A DNA stretch of 42,592 nucleotides from Acanthaster planci (taxonomy: Eukaryota; Echinodermata; Asteroidea; Valvatida; Acanthasteridae), in NCBI RefSeq assembly GCF_001949145.1, contig NW_019091380.1:2372291-2414882 (forward strand), in the 5' to 3' direction. Position numbers and translations under genes: made by a program. Positions 12,001-23,500 of this stretch are shown in pieces; the first letter of the stretch is position 1, and every line of letters starts with the position of its first letter. The notes below the pieces were generated by a model. The model ran no database searches. It saw only the letters and a list, made by a program, of their open reading frames with translations, and was not told the DNA's origin.

Positions 12001-14333
12001 AGCCTACTGACTTACCTGGGCATTCACACTGTATGTGCGGCTGTATCTCCATGACTCAGCCAGTACCTTCTCAATGCACTCGTCTTGGTTCTGTCCGTCT
12101 GACTGAGCCAAGCCCATCAAGCTCATCATCCTGGGCAGGAGGCCTGGGACCGTCTGGAGCTGGATCCTAGCCTCGGTGAAACGGTATGTCCAGGCATGGT
12201 CTATGAGGTAGATGCTGAACAGAACAAGGAAAAGGTTAGAGGCATTTGTTTTTGTCTGAGTCGAGCAAGTTTAACCTTTGCTTGGAGAAGCTTCTGACAT
12301 CTTAGGAAATGATTTCGCTCTGGGAAATTGGGAACATGTTTTTCCACAGGCCTACATGGGTAAACTTTAAGTCAGGTGTCATGGTTATGTTTAACTGTGG
12401 ACTGGAACATTTTGCAGTGAGATTGAAACAAGGAAACCTCAACCTCTCAGACAACAGTAACTCTGGGCTTTATATGTTATACTGATCTAATACATGAAGA
12501 ATTCATTTAATATTCAATCTAGCAGACATTCAATGTTAAAAGGTAATGTGTGTCATCTCAATAATTGTACATGTTATGTCAGATATGTAATGTGGGCATG
12601 ACAACTTTAACAGAAAATACTAGGCTGCTGAAGCAGGAAATAGATCTTTAAATTTGTTTGAGAGAATCCAATCTCGGGACCATACAAATGTGAGTAAATT
12701 ACCTGCAAAAAAATTCCCTTCTTTGTTGAAGTTTGAAGGAAGAATGTCTGAAATTCTGTTAAATACAACCACGACATTAAACTCTGTAAGAAGGTGATAT
12801 GCTCGGAACCTCACCTTTGCTACACGCATAATGCAAGCTGAAGGCAGAGTCAGGCTGACTAATTTCATTCTGATTTTTGAACGATGTGGTCTCGATCAAC
12901 CTTTCCACCCACCTGTCTCCGTCCATTGCGTCAACCCCTTCCTCGTGGCTAACCACCACTTTCAACTTTGATGGAGCATTTTCAGTCGGCGGCTTCTCCA
13001 TCTCCCTGCCGTCTCCTCCCACTGTCTTTCCTTCCTCCGTCTTGGCATCCTCAATGTCGACATACGTCAGCATAAACTTCTGTCCTGCATCAAAATACTG
13101 GAATGAAAACAAATGTTAGAAACTTTTGTCATAGAAATGAAGAAGGCTGAGCTTTTTCTTTAGTGTTTACAAGATGTTCATATCCACTCCTTGTTTTGGG
13201 GCCAGGTAGATCTTAGTCTGTTTCACGCTTACACTGTTACGAGATGAAATTCCGATCAAATGTAATTTTAGACTTAATTCCCTCAAAAACCCTTCAGAGC
13301 CATGAATCAAAAACAGAAATGCAATATCCTTCAATTGACGGATGCAATCTGTGACACATAAATGGGTTTCTGGAAAGAGTTCCACACCTGGAAATCACCT
13401 GACACCTCTGTTGACGTTCAACATTCAATGTTGAACAAGTTCATATCCGTTCGACATTAAGGATGCACAGCCCTAGGAACGATGGAGTGCAAAAGAGACA
13501 AAAACAAACTCTGCCACTATGCACATCCCTCCACATATAGCTTATTTACATGCCACTTCAAAATGATGTATAACATGCACACACAACTCTTTCCCAATGA
13601 GGCACCCCAAGACATGGGCATTTTGGGGGTTAAACAAGCCCTCAAATGTACATGTGGGTGGTGCAGTTTTTTTCTCTTCTTCACTCCATTGTTTCAAGGG
13701 ATGTGAATCCCGAGTGCCACTGCTAGCCAAAAGTAAAACTGTTATTATTCTACATTACATATTCAGACGGTTACATAATCAACACTGACTGTCCAACATC
13801 AAACGAGGAATAAATAACTAACTTCACACCACCCAAAACTTAACTGTAAATGTATCAAAGAGACTGAACTGGCAAACTGAGTTTTCAAAGTAAATAGGCC
13901 TGAGCCTACTTATTGTATTAAAAAAAAGAAGGGCACGGTAGGCACACAAAACATTTTCTTTGCCATGTTGACTTCAGTTCAGTTGGACTAACAGTAACAA
14001 ACAGGCTCATCGGGGTGGCATCTGAACACTAAATTCTTTTCTCCATCACCATCCAATTAAACCAATACACACATCTCGTTCGCCTACACTACCCCACCCA
14101 TATCCCACCCGTCCTTGCAAGGTCACTCTACGCGTTAAGACGCGACATGAGAAAAGGACTTGTTTCCGACACTTCCACCTGTCCACTACTTTCCGTTGCA
14201 GATTAATTACCTGGTTTTCAAGCTTGCTGTACACACTAGGCCAGAAACGTTCTGGTACTCCTGATATCTCCAGCTGACTCCTGTGAACCTCTATAAAGTT
14301 GCTAAAATTTGTCTTTTCCTGACCGTTTTCCAT
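6011..14333 (-). CDS. TTLL12: Tubulin-tyrosine-ligase-like protein 12
   Basis: Eleven coding exons on the minus strand, in order: 14333-14211, 13097-12913, 12214-12016, 11201-11036, 10612-10291, 9544-9323, 8485-8371, 8056-7905, 7368-7278, 6818-6611, 6162-6011. They join in phase to 1935 bp, or 644 codons plus TGA, which equals the length I recall for human TTLL12. Colinear landmarks are SGVPERFW (residues 25-32), LIDHAWTYR, PVWYILDEFGS, IRLLPWQPCD, WICKPFNLARG (412-422), VKFDVRYIVL, DTLDDYSKHFTVMNY, SRAMYALDIMLKW and LLECNYFPDCER (603-614). The N-terminal half corresponds to the SET-like region and the C-terminal half to the TTL domain. Vertebrate TTLL12 is reported to lack ordinary ligase activity and to bind histone H4 and antiviral-signalling proteins. 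The ATG at 14333 is preferred over an upstream GTG. The exon 6 donor (end at 9323) is the least certain junction, chosen because it preserves phase. It is divergent to MON1, 226 bp away. Confidence 0.95.
7574..7746. mobile_element. Palindromic MITE, copy 1 (TTLL12 intron)
   Basis: A ~173-bp near-perfect palindrome. The left arm contains GTGTGCCACCAAGAGTTTGC and the right arm its complement GCAAACTCTTGGTGGCGCAC. Internal arms carry GGCCAATCA... and ...TGATTAGCC around a short centre. The ends read ATACGGGCGATTC / GAAACGGCCATAT. It lies between TTLL12 exons 8 and 9 and has no coding capacity. A second copy of almost the same length is at 18198-18371, which shows it was mobile. Confidence 0.85.
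8187..8330. repeat. Inverted repeat of ACTG/CCAACTAAC tracts
   Basis: An ACTGACTGAATGACCCACCAACTAAC-like arm near 8191-8216 faces its complement (GTTAGTTGGTGGGTGAGCTG, then GTCAGTCAGTCAGT) at 8266-8297, in the TTLL12 intron just 3' of exon 7. It is a simple-sequence-derived hairpin with no gene. Confidence 0.6.
10893..10893. other. Ambiguous base (N) in assembly
   Basis: A single n occurs in the TTLL12 intron between exons 4 and 5. It does not affect any coding exon. Confidence 0.95.
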
Positions 14334-14559
14334 TGCGATATACACGTACGCTTGATCAACACATCACAATACACATGGTGTACATGTACACGGTGTTGGC
14401 ACGTGTTAATCGCGATCTACTAAAATCTGGTCATGATTAACCCTTGAGGGCGCAATTCAGCTGGACCAAAATTAAACCACAGCTAGCCAGAGACAAGTAT
14501 ACGGCGACAGTCATGGCTCTGTGAAAACCCCGTTGCAATTAGTCCAATATTTCATAGTT
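14334..14559. promoter_or_regulatory. Probable bidirectional promoter of TTLL12 and MON1
   Basis: Only 226 bp separate the TTLL12 ATG (minus, 14333) from the MON1 ATG (plus, 14560), so both 5' UTRs and any core promoter must fit here unless noncoding exons lie elsewhere. The interval holds a CACGTG E-box at 14400-14405, overlapping palindromes TGTACATGTACA near 14379, and no clear TATA box. The E-box resembles the core of CLEAR/TFEB sites that control lysosomal genes, which would suit MON1. That link is an inference. Confidence 0.65.
14513..14524 (+). other. Possible 3-codon upstream ORF before MON1
   Basis: ATG GCT CTG TGA lies 47 bp ahead of the MON1 start. If transcription starts upstream of it, it would be a minimal uORF able to lower initiation at the main ATG. 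There is no evidence for the transcript start. Confidence 0.35.
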
Positions 14560-17500
14560 ATGGCTGACACTGACAGTTCAGGCCGTCCAGATGGAACAGA
14601 TGAAGAAGATCAGGACGTACTGATTGGAGAGGAACCAGGGGCGAGGTTAGTTTTGTATTTAGTAAGAACCGCCACCATCATGACCACAAAACAACGTCAA
14701 CGTTACTCATCATATTAAGCCTTATCCATGTTATCGCAAATACTGCATGGGTGATTTTGCACAATGGTCGACCTTTTTCCTTTCCCCAATGTCTGTTTCC
14801 ATTGTGCAAAATCACCCGTGCAGTATTTGGCCTATGCTCATGGCGGCGAGTGTCACTGTCACTCAGTTTGTGAATGGTAGGCCTGAAATTAGTGTCACAA
14901 AATTAGCATTCTGAAATCATGTCAGAGAGTACTTTTTCAATTTTTTGTATAGTAGTGAAGATAAAGGACCTATGCCCCGATTGTATAGGTTTTATTTATT
15001 CTAACCTAACAAACTATTAATAAAACTGGGTTAAAAAAATGCTAAATTCTTACCACGTCTGTGCGCAATCCGTTAGTTGGCTTGTAGCATCCCTCAAGTG
15101 GTTTAACCATAAATTAATTTACATCACAAGCAGTCCATGGATGTCTTGTGGATACCATTGATACATAAAACACAAGATCCTATTGGCAATTTTTCTAAAT
15201 TTGTGCAACTAAATGCATGTTAGGGTATTTCATTGGCCAATCCTGATGACACTTTAACAACACGACCATTGATCTTTGATTAATATATTTGTGATGTCAT
15301 TAACTGTCCTTTCTGAGAAAGGCATAGCTCTGTTGCTGAGGGCGGTAAATCTTTTCCATTCTTTTGCAAGGATACTGTAAAACCTGTGACTCTACTAGCC
15401 CAGGTGGACTCCTAGCCCAGGTTGGACGACATCTTCAGAACATTATAACTACAGTGTAACATCCAGGATATAAAGGCATCCTTAGATAGCCACAGATTTT
15501 ACAAGTTTTTTTCACATTTTTATCTGACAGAGGTAGCTGAAATCTCGGTCACTTGTTCCTTATGTACAGAATTATCAAATTGCGAGGTTTAAAATGAAAT
15601 ACCGATGTGTCGTTGGGCGATGTATTTATAGAAAATACATCACAACTCCACACTTCTGTTGTAGTCATCCTGCACAAACTGCACATGTGAAGACTTAACG
15701 GGCATGCACGCATGCCTGAAATGTATGGCAACTGATCGGAGTGATACTCTCCTATGTATGCATGCTATGGCTTGCACTGTTGCAGGTACTGTACTTTGAT
15801 TCATCAATTTGTTTCTTGGCTGTCGTTCAGAAAGTTGTCTTCGGTCGTTTTGTGCTTTTGGAAGTGGGATTTACTTGATGAAAGATTCTTTTTGTTGAAC
15901 ATTTATTCTTTAGCAGGGTCTGAGAAACCAAAGTCTCCTCACAATGTTCGGCGACATTTCTTCATTGGCAAAAAACATTGACAAAATATTGGAAGGTCGT
16001 TATAATTAGACAGGACTCCAAAAATACTTCAAGTGAAAGTTTCAAACTGCTTGATGTGAGGCAAATTGAAGTAGGCCAACTTGAGGTTGAGGGTTCCTTC
16101 CCCCCCCCCCAAAAAAGTATGATTTAGGTGATTTATATAACTTGATACAGTCTACCTATGTATCTGCCTGCTGCTTAAAAACTCAAGTCGTCACTCGAGG
16201 CTATTCTTATAAAATAACTGGTTGTTTATAAATCCAAATGCACAGCTGAACAAACTATGAACATTTTAGAGGTAACCTATGGGGGTGTTGCTGGTCAGTC
16301 TGAAGCCCGGACACGACCCAAAAAATGGAACCGCAGTTTTAATATCAGCAGGCGGGTTTTAAGCAGGGTACCAGTCACAGCCTCCGTGCAGCAGGCGTGC
16401 AACAGACCTTCACTGGAAATCGCACACGTGTAGTCCGTGCACGCAGCTCCTGTTTGGGCCTGTCCTTTGCAACTCGAGAATGGATGAAATATGTCTACAA
16501 CACTGAACACTCGTCATGTTGTTTCTGAGTATCTTTTCCCCGATTTTGCAGTCCATGGTTTGTTCTGAAATTCCTTAACCCCCCAGACGGATACATAAGA
16601 ACATAAAGAACATTTAAATGTGACACTAGTTTCTTCGACAAGGTTTTCCCAGAACAAATTTGTACACAATTTTTGGTCGTATTATACAGAAGTCTTAGAA
16701 ACTGGATGTCAGTCGTAATGTAATGAAGACAGGTGTCCAACCTGGGCTAAGCCTACACCAATTCCCACTGGTACTGCGCTGAGCAGACACGGCATGCATG
16801 GCAGATTGTCATTTAGTATCATTTATTTCCCGTCTTTATATAATATTGCTTCCGTTGACTCCTTTTTCAATCTCTAGCGTACATCCAATGCTGGCAACTG
16901 AGGATTCATACGAGGAATTGGATTATGACCTCAGCATCGAAGCACCAACCGAAGACCAGCGCCGGGAACGCCTCGCCAGCGGCACCATTGCCAGCATCGT
17001 GGAGGAGCACACGGGGTCCGGCTCGGTTGAAGAAGTGGCCACAGAAGCGACGGAGTTGGAGGTACATGTAGAATTCAATTTCACAGTACTGCAAAGCACT
17101 GAACTTTGCTAAGCAAAGGAAACACATCTGCTTAGCACGGACAGGTTTTACCATGTCATGCATTCTGTATCTCTTGTGACTGTTTCTTGGCAGACACCTT
17201 CGTAGCAAATGTGCTAAGCAGTATCTTCTGCTGAGTAGTGCTTGGAATATTTTGACTCTTGTCTGCATACAGAGGAAGAGATTAAGCAAGAATGTCCAAA
17301 GAATTAACTTAACATGCTTAGCATTCCTCAAAAGCAGTGTGCTAGATCGAGTGTCTTAATTCTTCTGTGTGAAAATTATCATTGCTACCATAAAAAGAAC
17401 AGAGTCATCATTGTCTAGAACTTTGTGGAGTTAAAGGCCTTTCCAATTTACCATAAAGGTCATCTTGATGAATTGGACTCAAATTTACAAACAGGAGGTC

Positions 17501-20500
17501 AATTCAGTTTACAGTTTTTGTTCAATAATCACAGAATGATGTGGGCGGGAGAAGGGCAGAAGGCAATACGAGCAATCTACAGACAGCAGAAGATGCGACA
17601 CAACACAGGACAGACACGGTGGCAGAACGGAAGGACGTGCCAAATGACACTAACGAGGAGGTGCGACAGACGAGAGAAGCTGAGCAGCGAGAAATCGCTG
17701 ACGAAGGTATGTAAAAAAAATGCTGTGTCAAACCGTTTGCTATTGCTTTGCACGATTAGTGGATCTGAGGGATTGGTCAATTGGGTTGCGCAACTGGCCA
17801 ATCATGCTGCCTGTCTTTCCCGTATTATGTGCTACAGATGCAACAAAAGTTTTCATGTAATTCCAGCAGATAATACAGTACAGAAAAGAATTTTAAAATA
17901 TCCCAAACACTGACGATTTTAAGGCAGGCCTAGGCGGGCAAACCATTTTTAGACTGGCCAAACATTTAGACCTCTTCACTGCAACGGTCTTACTTGTACA
18001 TGTAAATCAACTAATGGGAAACCTTGTTGGACTGGCCTATGCACAGAGACAGCTCAAAAGGCCAGTTCAGTTCAGTTCAATTTATTTCCACTTATATATG
18101 TCAAAACAGTGAATTCGTTAACACTTTCAAATGAAACTAGTAATAAGCGGAGGAGGTCTCCAAAAAGCAGGGCTTGTAAACCGGAGACCCTCTTGGAATA
18201 CGGCCGTTTCACAATAGTGTGCCACCAAGAGTTTCCAACGCGTTGGCCAATCACAATGCGCAAAAGTCGTCGACCCAATGCATGTTTAGAAAGGGTCGAC
18301 AAATTTTGAGCGTTGTGATTGGCCAGCGCGTTGCAAACTCTTGGTGGCGCCCTATTGTGAAACGGCCGTATTGTGTACATATAGATTGTACTAATTACAT
18401 TTACATGTACATGATTGTTATGGCAAAGGACACAAGACAAACCTGTCTCTGTGATCCCGACAGATTTTTCCAAGTCACAACATGTAAGCATGCCCACGCA
18501 GATGCATCTTCGTTGAAGAAAAACTACTGGGCCCAAACTTGCATCCAACTTGTAAGATATTCTCTGAGCATGCTTGGAGTGTATTGAAAAGAACAACATT
18601 AAAAGCCTTGATTTCTGCCCTAAGTGAAACTGTCCTTGTGCATGATGTATTGAAAGGTTTTGGGGCTTCAATTGCGGGAGGGGAGGCTGGTTTATGGGGA
18701 CTTACAATTGACATAGATTTTGGTAAATTTTCGGCACCAGATATCCACAGCAGTGTTTGGAGGGACCATAAGAAACATGTCTTCATCCTGAGTGAAGCGG
18801 GCAAGCCAATCTACTCACGGTAAATGAAGGGGATTTTTTCCAAAATCTTCGTTTTTGTTCCCAACTTGGGCATCGAGGCTCCCGTGTCATAAATTTTAGT
18901 CTAACTTGTAAACAAACTAACAGCAAACCCCATGGGACCAGCTAAGGTGCAGAGAGAGCTTGAAAGGCCAGTCACTGTGCCAGTCACCCGTCAGCTTCAT
19001 GCCATTCCATTTTCAGTCAGAGAAGAATTATTAAAGTTGTCTAATGTGGGTCCAAAGTGTGGAGCACTGTCGGGAACTGTGCATAGTGACCGAGTGCAGC
19101 GCACCTTTTTTAAGAAATCAGTGGGTCTTAGATGCTACATGTAACCGTCAGAGGTGACCCAGCGAGAGTACAGTAGTTTGCCTTCTCCTAATGGAAATAA
19201 ATCAATTTGTTATGAGACATTGGCCCCTTATGGCATTTTCTGTTGCATGGTTCAATTAGGTTTGTTCAAATGAGATGACGGCAACCAGAAATGGCTGGTA
19301 TATTTTCAGTGTGTTGGGGCTTAGGATGATGAATATTTTCAGGTAGCAAGATATGTAGCTCCTAGAGGTCTGTATTTGATGCAGAATGGGTGGTGAGTGG
19401 CTGCGTGTTGCTAAAACTCCTGAAGTTGCACAAATTTTGGAGATGATGGCGCCATCTTCACTGGTCATCAAAGAGTTCGCCCCCCCATAATCCATGCAAC
19501 AGAGGCCGTGTTGAATACATTTGTACAGTTCTTGCTTGTTTTCCTTATAGATACGGAAATGAGGACAAGTTGGTGTCACTGATGGGCGTCATGCAGGCGC
19601 TAGTTTCCTTTGTCCAAGATGGAAAAAATGTCCTCAGGTAAGATAGGGCACTCTGAAAATGCGGTTCCTTTTTGGAAAAAGGTGGCTAATGGAATTAGCA
19701 GGTAAAAAACAAAGCAACTGGCCCGAACAAGAAAATTGAAGCAAGCAGAAAAGATGAGGCACTTTTTTCTAATCCCAACAATTCCAACAATAAAGTTAAC
19801 CACTTCCTGCCGGGTGGATTTTTCTTGAGCGGGATGAGGTGACGGGACCTTTTCAAGATTTTCTGTTTTCAAAATTCTTCAAAAATTCATGTGTTCATTT
19901 ACTGAATGACCCATACGAACGACTGTCTCGTGGCTACTCTAATCTGACAAGTAACTTCATTGATGCCCAAGTATTCAGCCCAGGCCTACAGCCCTGTAAA
20001 AGAGAGCCCAGAATTGTGAGATGTTGCATAATTTCGTTTGTTCCGGTGAATGCCAGTAGCATCTTTTCATGCGCTCCTGGATTAGCATGCGGCGGCGCTG
20101 TATCACTCATCAGTGGGGCCCTGGAGCACTTTTGTCCGCGGTGCTAATCCGCGGGCGCGCTATGCCCAAAACAGTGGTATATTGTTTCAAAACAGTACCG
20201 GATAACCTTCGAAAAATGGAAGTTGAAAAATGATGGCAATTCCCAGCAGCAGGTCCTTTGTCCTGAGTACAGTCTTTTTTTACACAGACCAGCTCTTTTG
20301 TCCCAAACTGGGCACCCCGGCTCTGCGTATAAACACACGGTGCCGGAAACCGGGCACCCCAGCGGGAAGTGGTTAATAAAAGAAGCTAGAGCCCGGCCAA
20401 TGTTTCCTGATGCCCTTGAAAGCAGAGGAATCTACCTTGAGGCTCTTGCATGCATTGGATTTTGCAGGATTCAGGAAGGGTTCTCTCCATGTCCCTCAGG

Positions 20501-23500
20501 GGTTTGGCTAACTCTAACAAAATACTTCCCACAGTTCTTACATTCAAATTGGTTCTCGAACTTGTCCATACAATCAGAGGCTGGGTAATCTGTGAAGTGG
20601 AATAACCTAGTTTTCCTCATTTGGGTGCTTTCATTGTGGTTCCAGCTGTCATTTTAACCAATAGCCAAAGTTTCACCCCTTTGTGCATATTGCGGCCAAT
20701 TAGCTGTTGCACAGATTTCAGTTTGTGTATGTCCGTGTGTTTGCCCTTTGGCAACAAGGCATCTGACCTCATCTGACCTCTGGATATATCGAAGAAGCAA
20801 AGCACAGTCATTTAAAGACACAACTCTCCTCTTACTCTGCAGGTCCATAGTGGCTGGGGGTCGCATGTTTGTCTTCCTGGTTCGTCAGCCGCTCATTTTG
20901 GTCGCAGTGTCCAGAACGTATGAATCCCAACAGCAGCTGCTGATGCAGCTGACCTACGTCTACAACCAGGTACTGAGCGTGCTCACCTACTCCCAGCTGA
21001 GCCGAGTCCTGGAGACGAGAAAGAACTACGACCTGCGTAGGCTCTTAGCAGGTAGAAATGTCAGTGATAGTAACGTGGTGTATTTTATGTGTCATGCTTA
21101 CTGCACTGACGGCCTGTCAACATTCTTTATATTGTATTATTCTGTTCAACTGGGCCCAGGAACATTCCAATGAACCATCTTAACTCCTTGGGGAGTATAC
21201 AACGATCACTCCTCCCATTCAAGATGCTACCAAATTAATCAACCATAAATAATCCCCACTGCCGTCATGGGCACCCATTTATACCCCTGGGTGGAGAGAG
21301 ACATGTAAGGGTAAAGTAGCAAGTTGCTCCCTCGCAGGATTCAAAACCCAACCCGTTGATCGTGAGTAAACTACTCTAACCCCCACATGTCCCTGGAAAT
21401 AAAGTCAGATTTCTATTGGATATTTAATAGACTGATAGTCATGCTACAACTCGGGCTAATTTTACCCTCCTTTTGTACAACAGAGGTATCACGGTATCTG
21501 GTGAAATGCCAGTGTTCTTAGTGTTTTGACTTGGTTCCAACTGTTTATGTTTGGAAGTGACTCCAGAGGAAAAAGATGGAACCGCAGCCGTTGATATTGC
21601 TATATTTTGGGAAATAGCCTTTGACTTCCATGAGTTGGCCATGCATTATTTCCAAGATTTCCTTCACAGAATCTGTACTGAGTTTTAATTCTGGCACCCA
21701 TTGTTTTGTGGGTATTTCTCAGGGACAGAGAAATTTCTCGACAACCTGCTCAACCTTATCGATCAGGACCCCAGTTTCTTGCTCACAGCTGTGCGGTGCC
21801 TTCCCCTGGACAGTGCCACGAGGGACACCATTGGCCACAGCATACAGAGTGCGAAGATCAAAGTGGGTTGGAGGTTCCATCATGCTTTTCTCTAAATCTA
21901 AAATTGTTTTAGTCTTCTTTCCATTCGGGTCTCCCTGCAAACTGTTTTGGAGGGCTGCATTTAGCTAGGGAGATTTCCTGGCTTCTGCGGCTTGCAGAGT
22001 TTCAGACAGACACTATGAATATCTGACAACTGAAGTACAGTGCAGTAATAGTGGATGCTCATTGTAAGTGCATTGTATTTCTTTTGTTAGATGGATGGCA
22101 AATATCTTAGAGGAGCAGCATTAGTTTCTGGCCCCTACTTCTAGGTTTGAAAAAAAGCCCTCTTACTTTTTCAGTCTTCCTGTATTCTGATGAGTCAAAG
22201 ATTTCTAAGAAGTGATTTCTTTTCGGCTTTGACCGCAGGAGATATTTCAGTCCCTCTGACTTGTGGGACTTGAGTCCAGTAGAGACTAATAGACTATAGA
22301 CGAATCCCATTTGAAGCCATAACTGCGGTGGCGTCGCACTCACACGCACATTTTTCAGCTTGACGCGAGCATGCATTTGGCAAATCACGACGTCCTATTG
22401 GTCAAAAAGACGTAGAACGCGCGTGTACCACCTGTCCTCGAGTGTTGCGTGACCGCAGTAATGGCTTCTAATTCTGGTTGTTGGATTATGGTATAGACTT
22501 CCATATTCCACTTTGAGAACATTTATTTATTATTTAATATTGGGTTGAATTTCATAGTATTTCCAGGCATCTTCTAAAAATCAGCCTTTTTTGTTGTGAC
22601 CATTTTCAAGAAACTGGGTGAACAGCAGTGTTGTAGGTCTTGAGACGTGGTCTCGGTCTTGAGACCGCCTCGAGACCTTTTTTGTGGTCTTAGTCTCTGA
22701 TGCTATAGTCTTGGGTCTCCCCCTCGAGACCAGATCTAGCTACCATGCATGCACACGGTTGCAAAAGGCAAAATTACCTCCCTCTTGTCAATTCTCTAAC
22801 CACTGATATAAATACAACACAGTAATGTTCAAATTTTTGGCAATAAACAATGAAATCGATGCTGGAGTGAAGAGTAGTCAATGCAGCATGATGCAACCTT
22901 GTTCCAAGTTGTTACTTTATTGGTTTATGGTTGGTCTCAGTCTCGGATGTCGTGGTCTCAGTTTCAACCTGCAAAAGTCTTAGTCTCGAAGTCCTGGTCT
23001 TGGTCTCATATGCCTTGGTCTCGGTCTCGTATGCCTTGGTCTCGGTCTTGGTCTCGGATATCAAGGTCTCGGAGAGGGGAATGGCTTTGCTGCCGAATGC
23101 CTTTCTTGAAGACAGACTTAAGGTCTTGTGTTGCTTCACTAGGGTCTTATCGGGACTTGTGATGGTATAAAGAGGTGTTGGTAGTGGGCAAATACGGGTA
23201 CAATCTTTATGTGGGCACTGCATGAATGGCGGCAACGTTTTCAGCATTGGCTTAGCCCCTCTTGACATCAGTGAAGGAATGCTTGCACATACAGTCCGTG
23301 TTGAAGATCATTTGAGTCAGTCAACGGTTTGCCGTCCTTCGTTTCCTTCAATTCCAGGATCTGGTGTTTGCAATTCTGATAGCTGACAACCAGCTGGTGA
23401 CGTTGTGCCGAATGAAGAAATACATTCTGCATCCTTCTGGTAGGTGGCAGTGTCGTTTTTGCCAATGTTAAAAAACTTTTCGGAATTAGGGAATAACTTT

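Noticed and set aside
12219-12912. Possible extension of TTLL12 exon 2 past its donor (open frame continues to 12777)
   Set aside because: Splicing at 12912 joins directly to SIYLIDHAWTYR, which matches the orthologue. The extension does not.
17425-17913. A long open frame of 162 codons on plus
   Set aside because: It runs through MON1 exon 3 in another frame and continues into introns on both sides. The spliced MON1 frame gives the family protein.
18072-18671. A 199-codon open frame on minus
   Set aside because: It crosses the palindromic MITE and intron sequence and resembles no protein I know. The repeat hairpin accounts for much of it.
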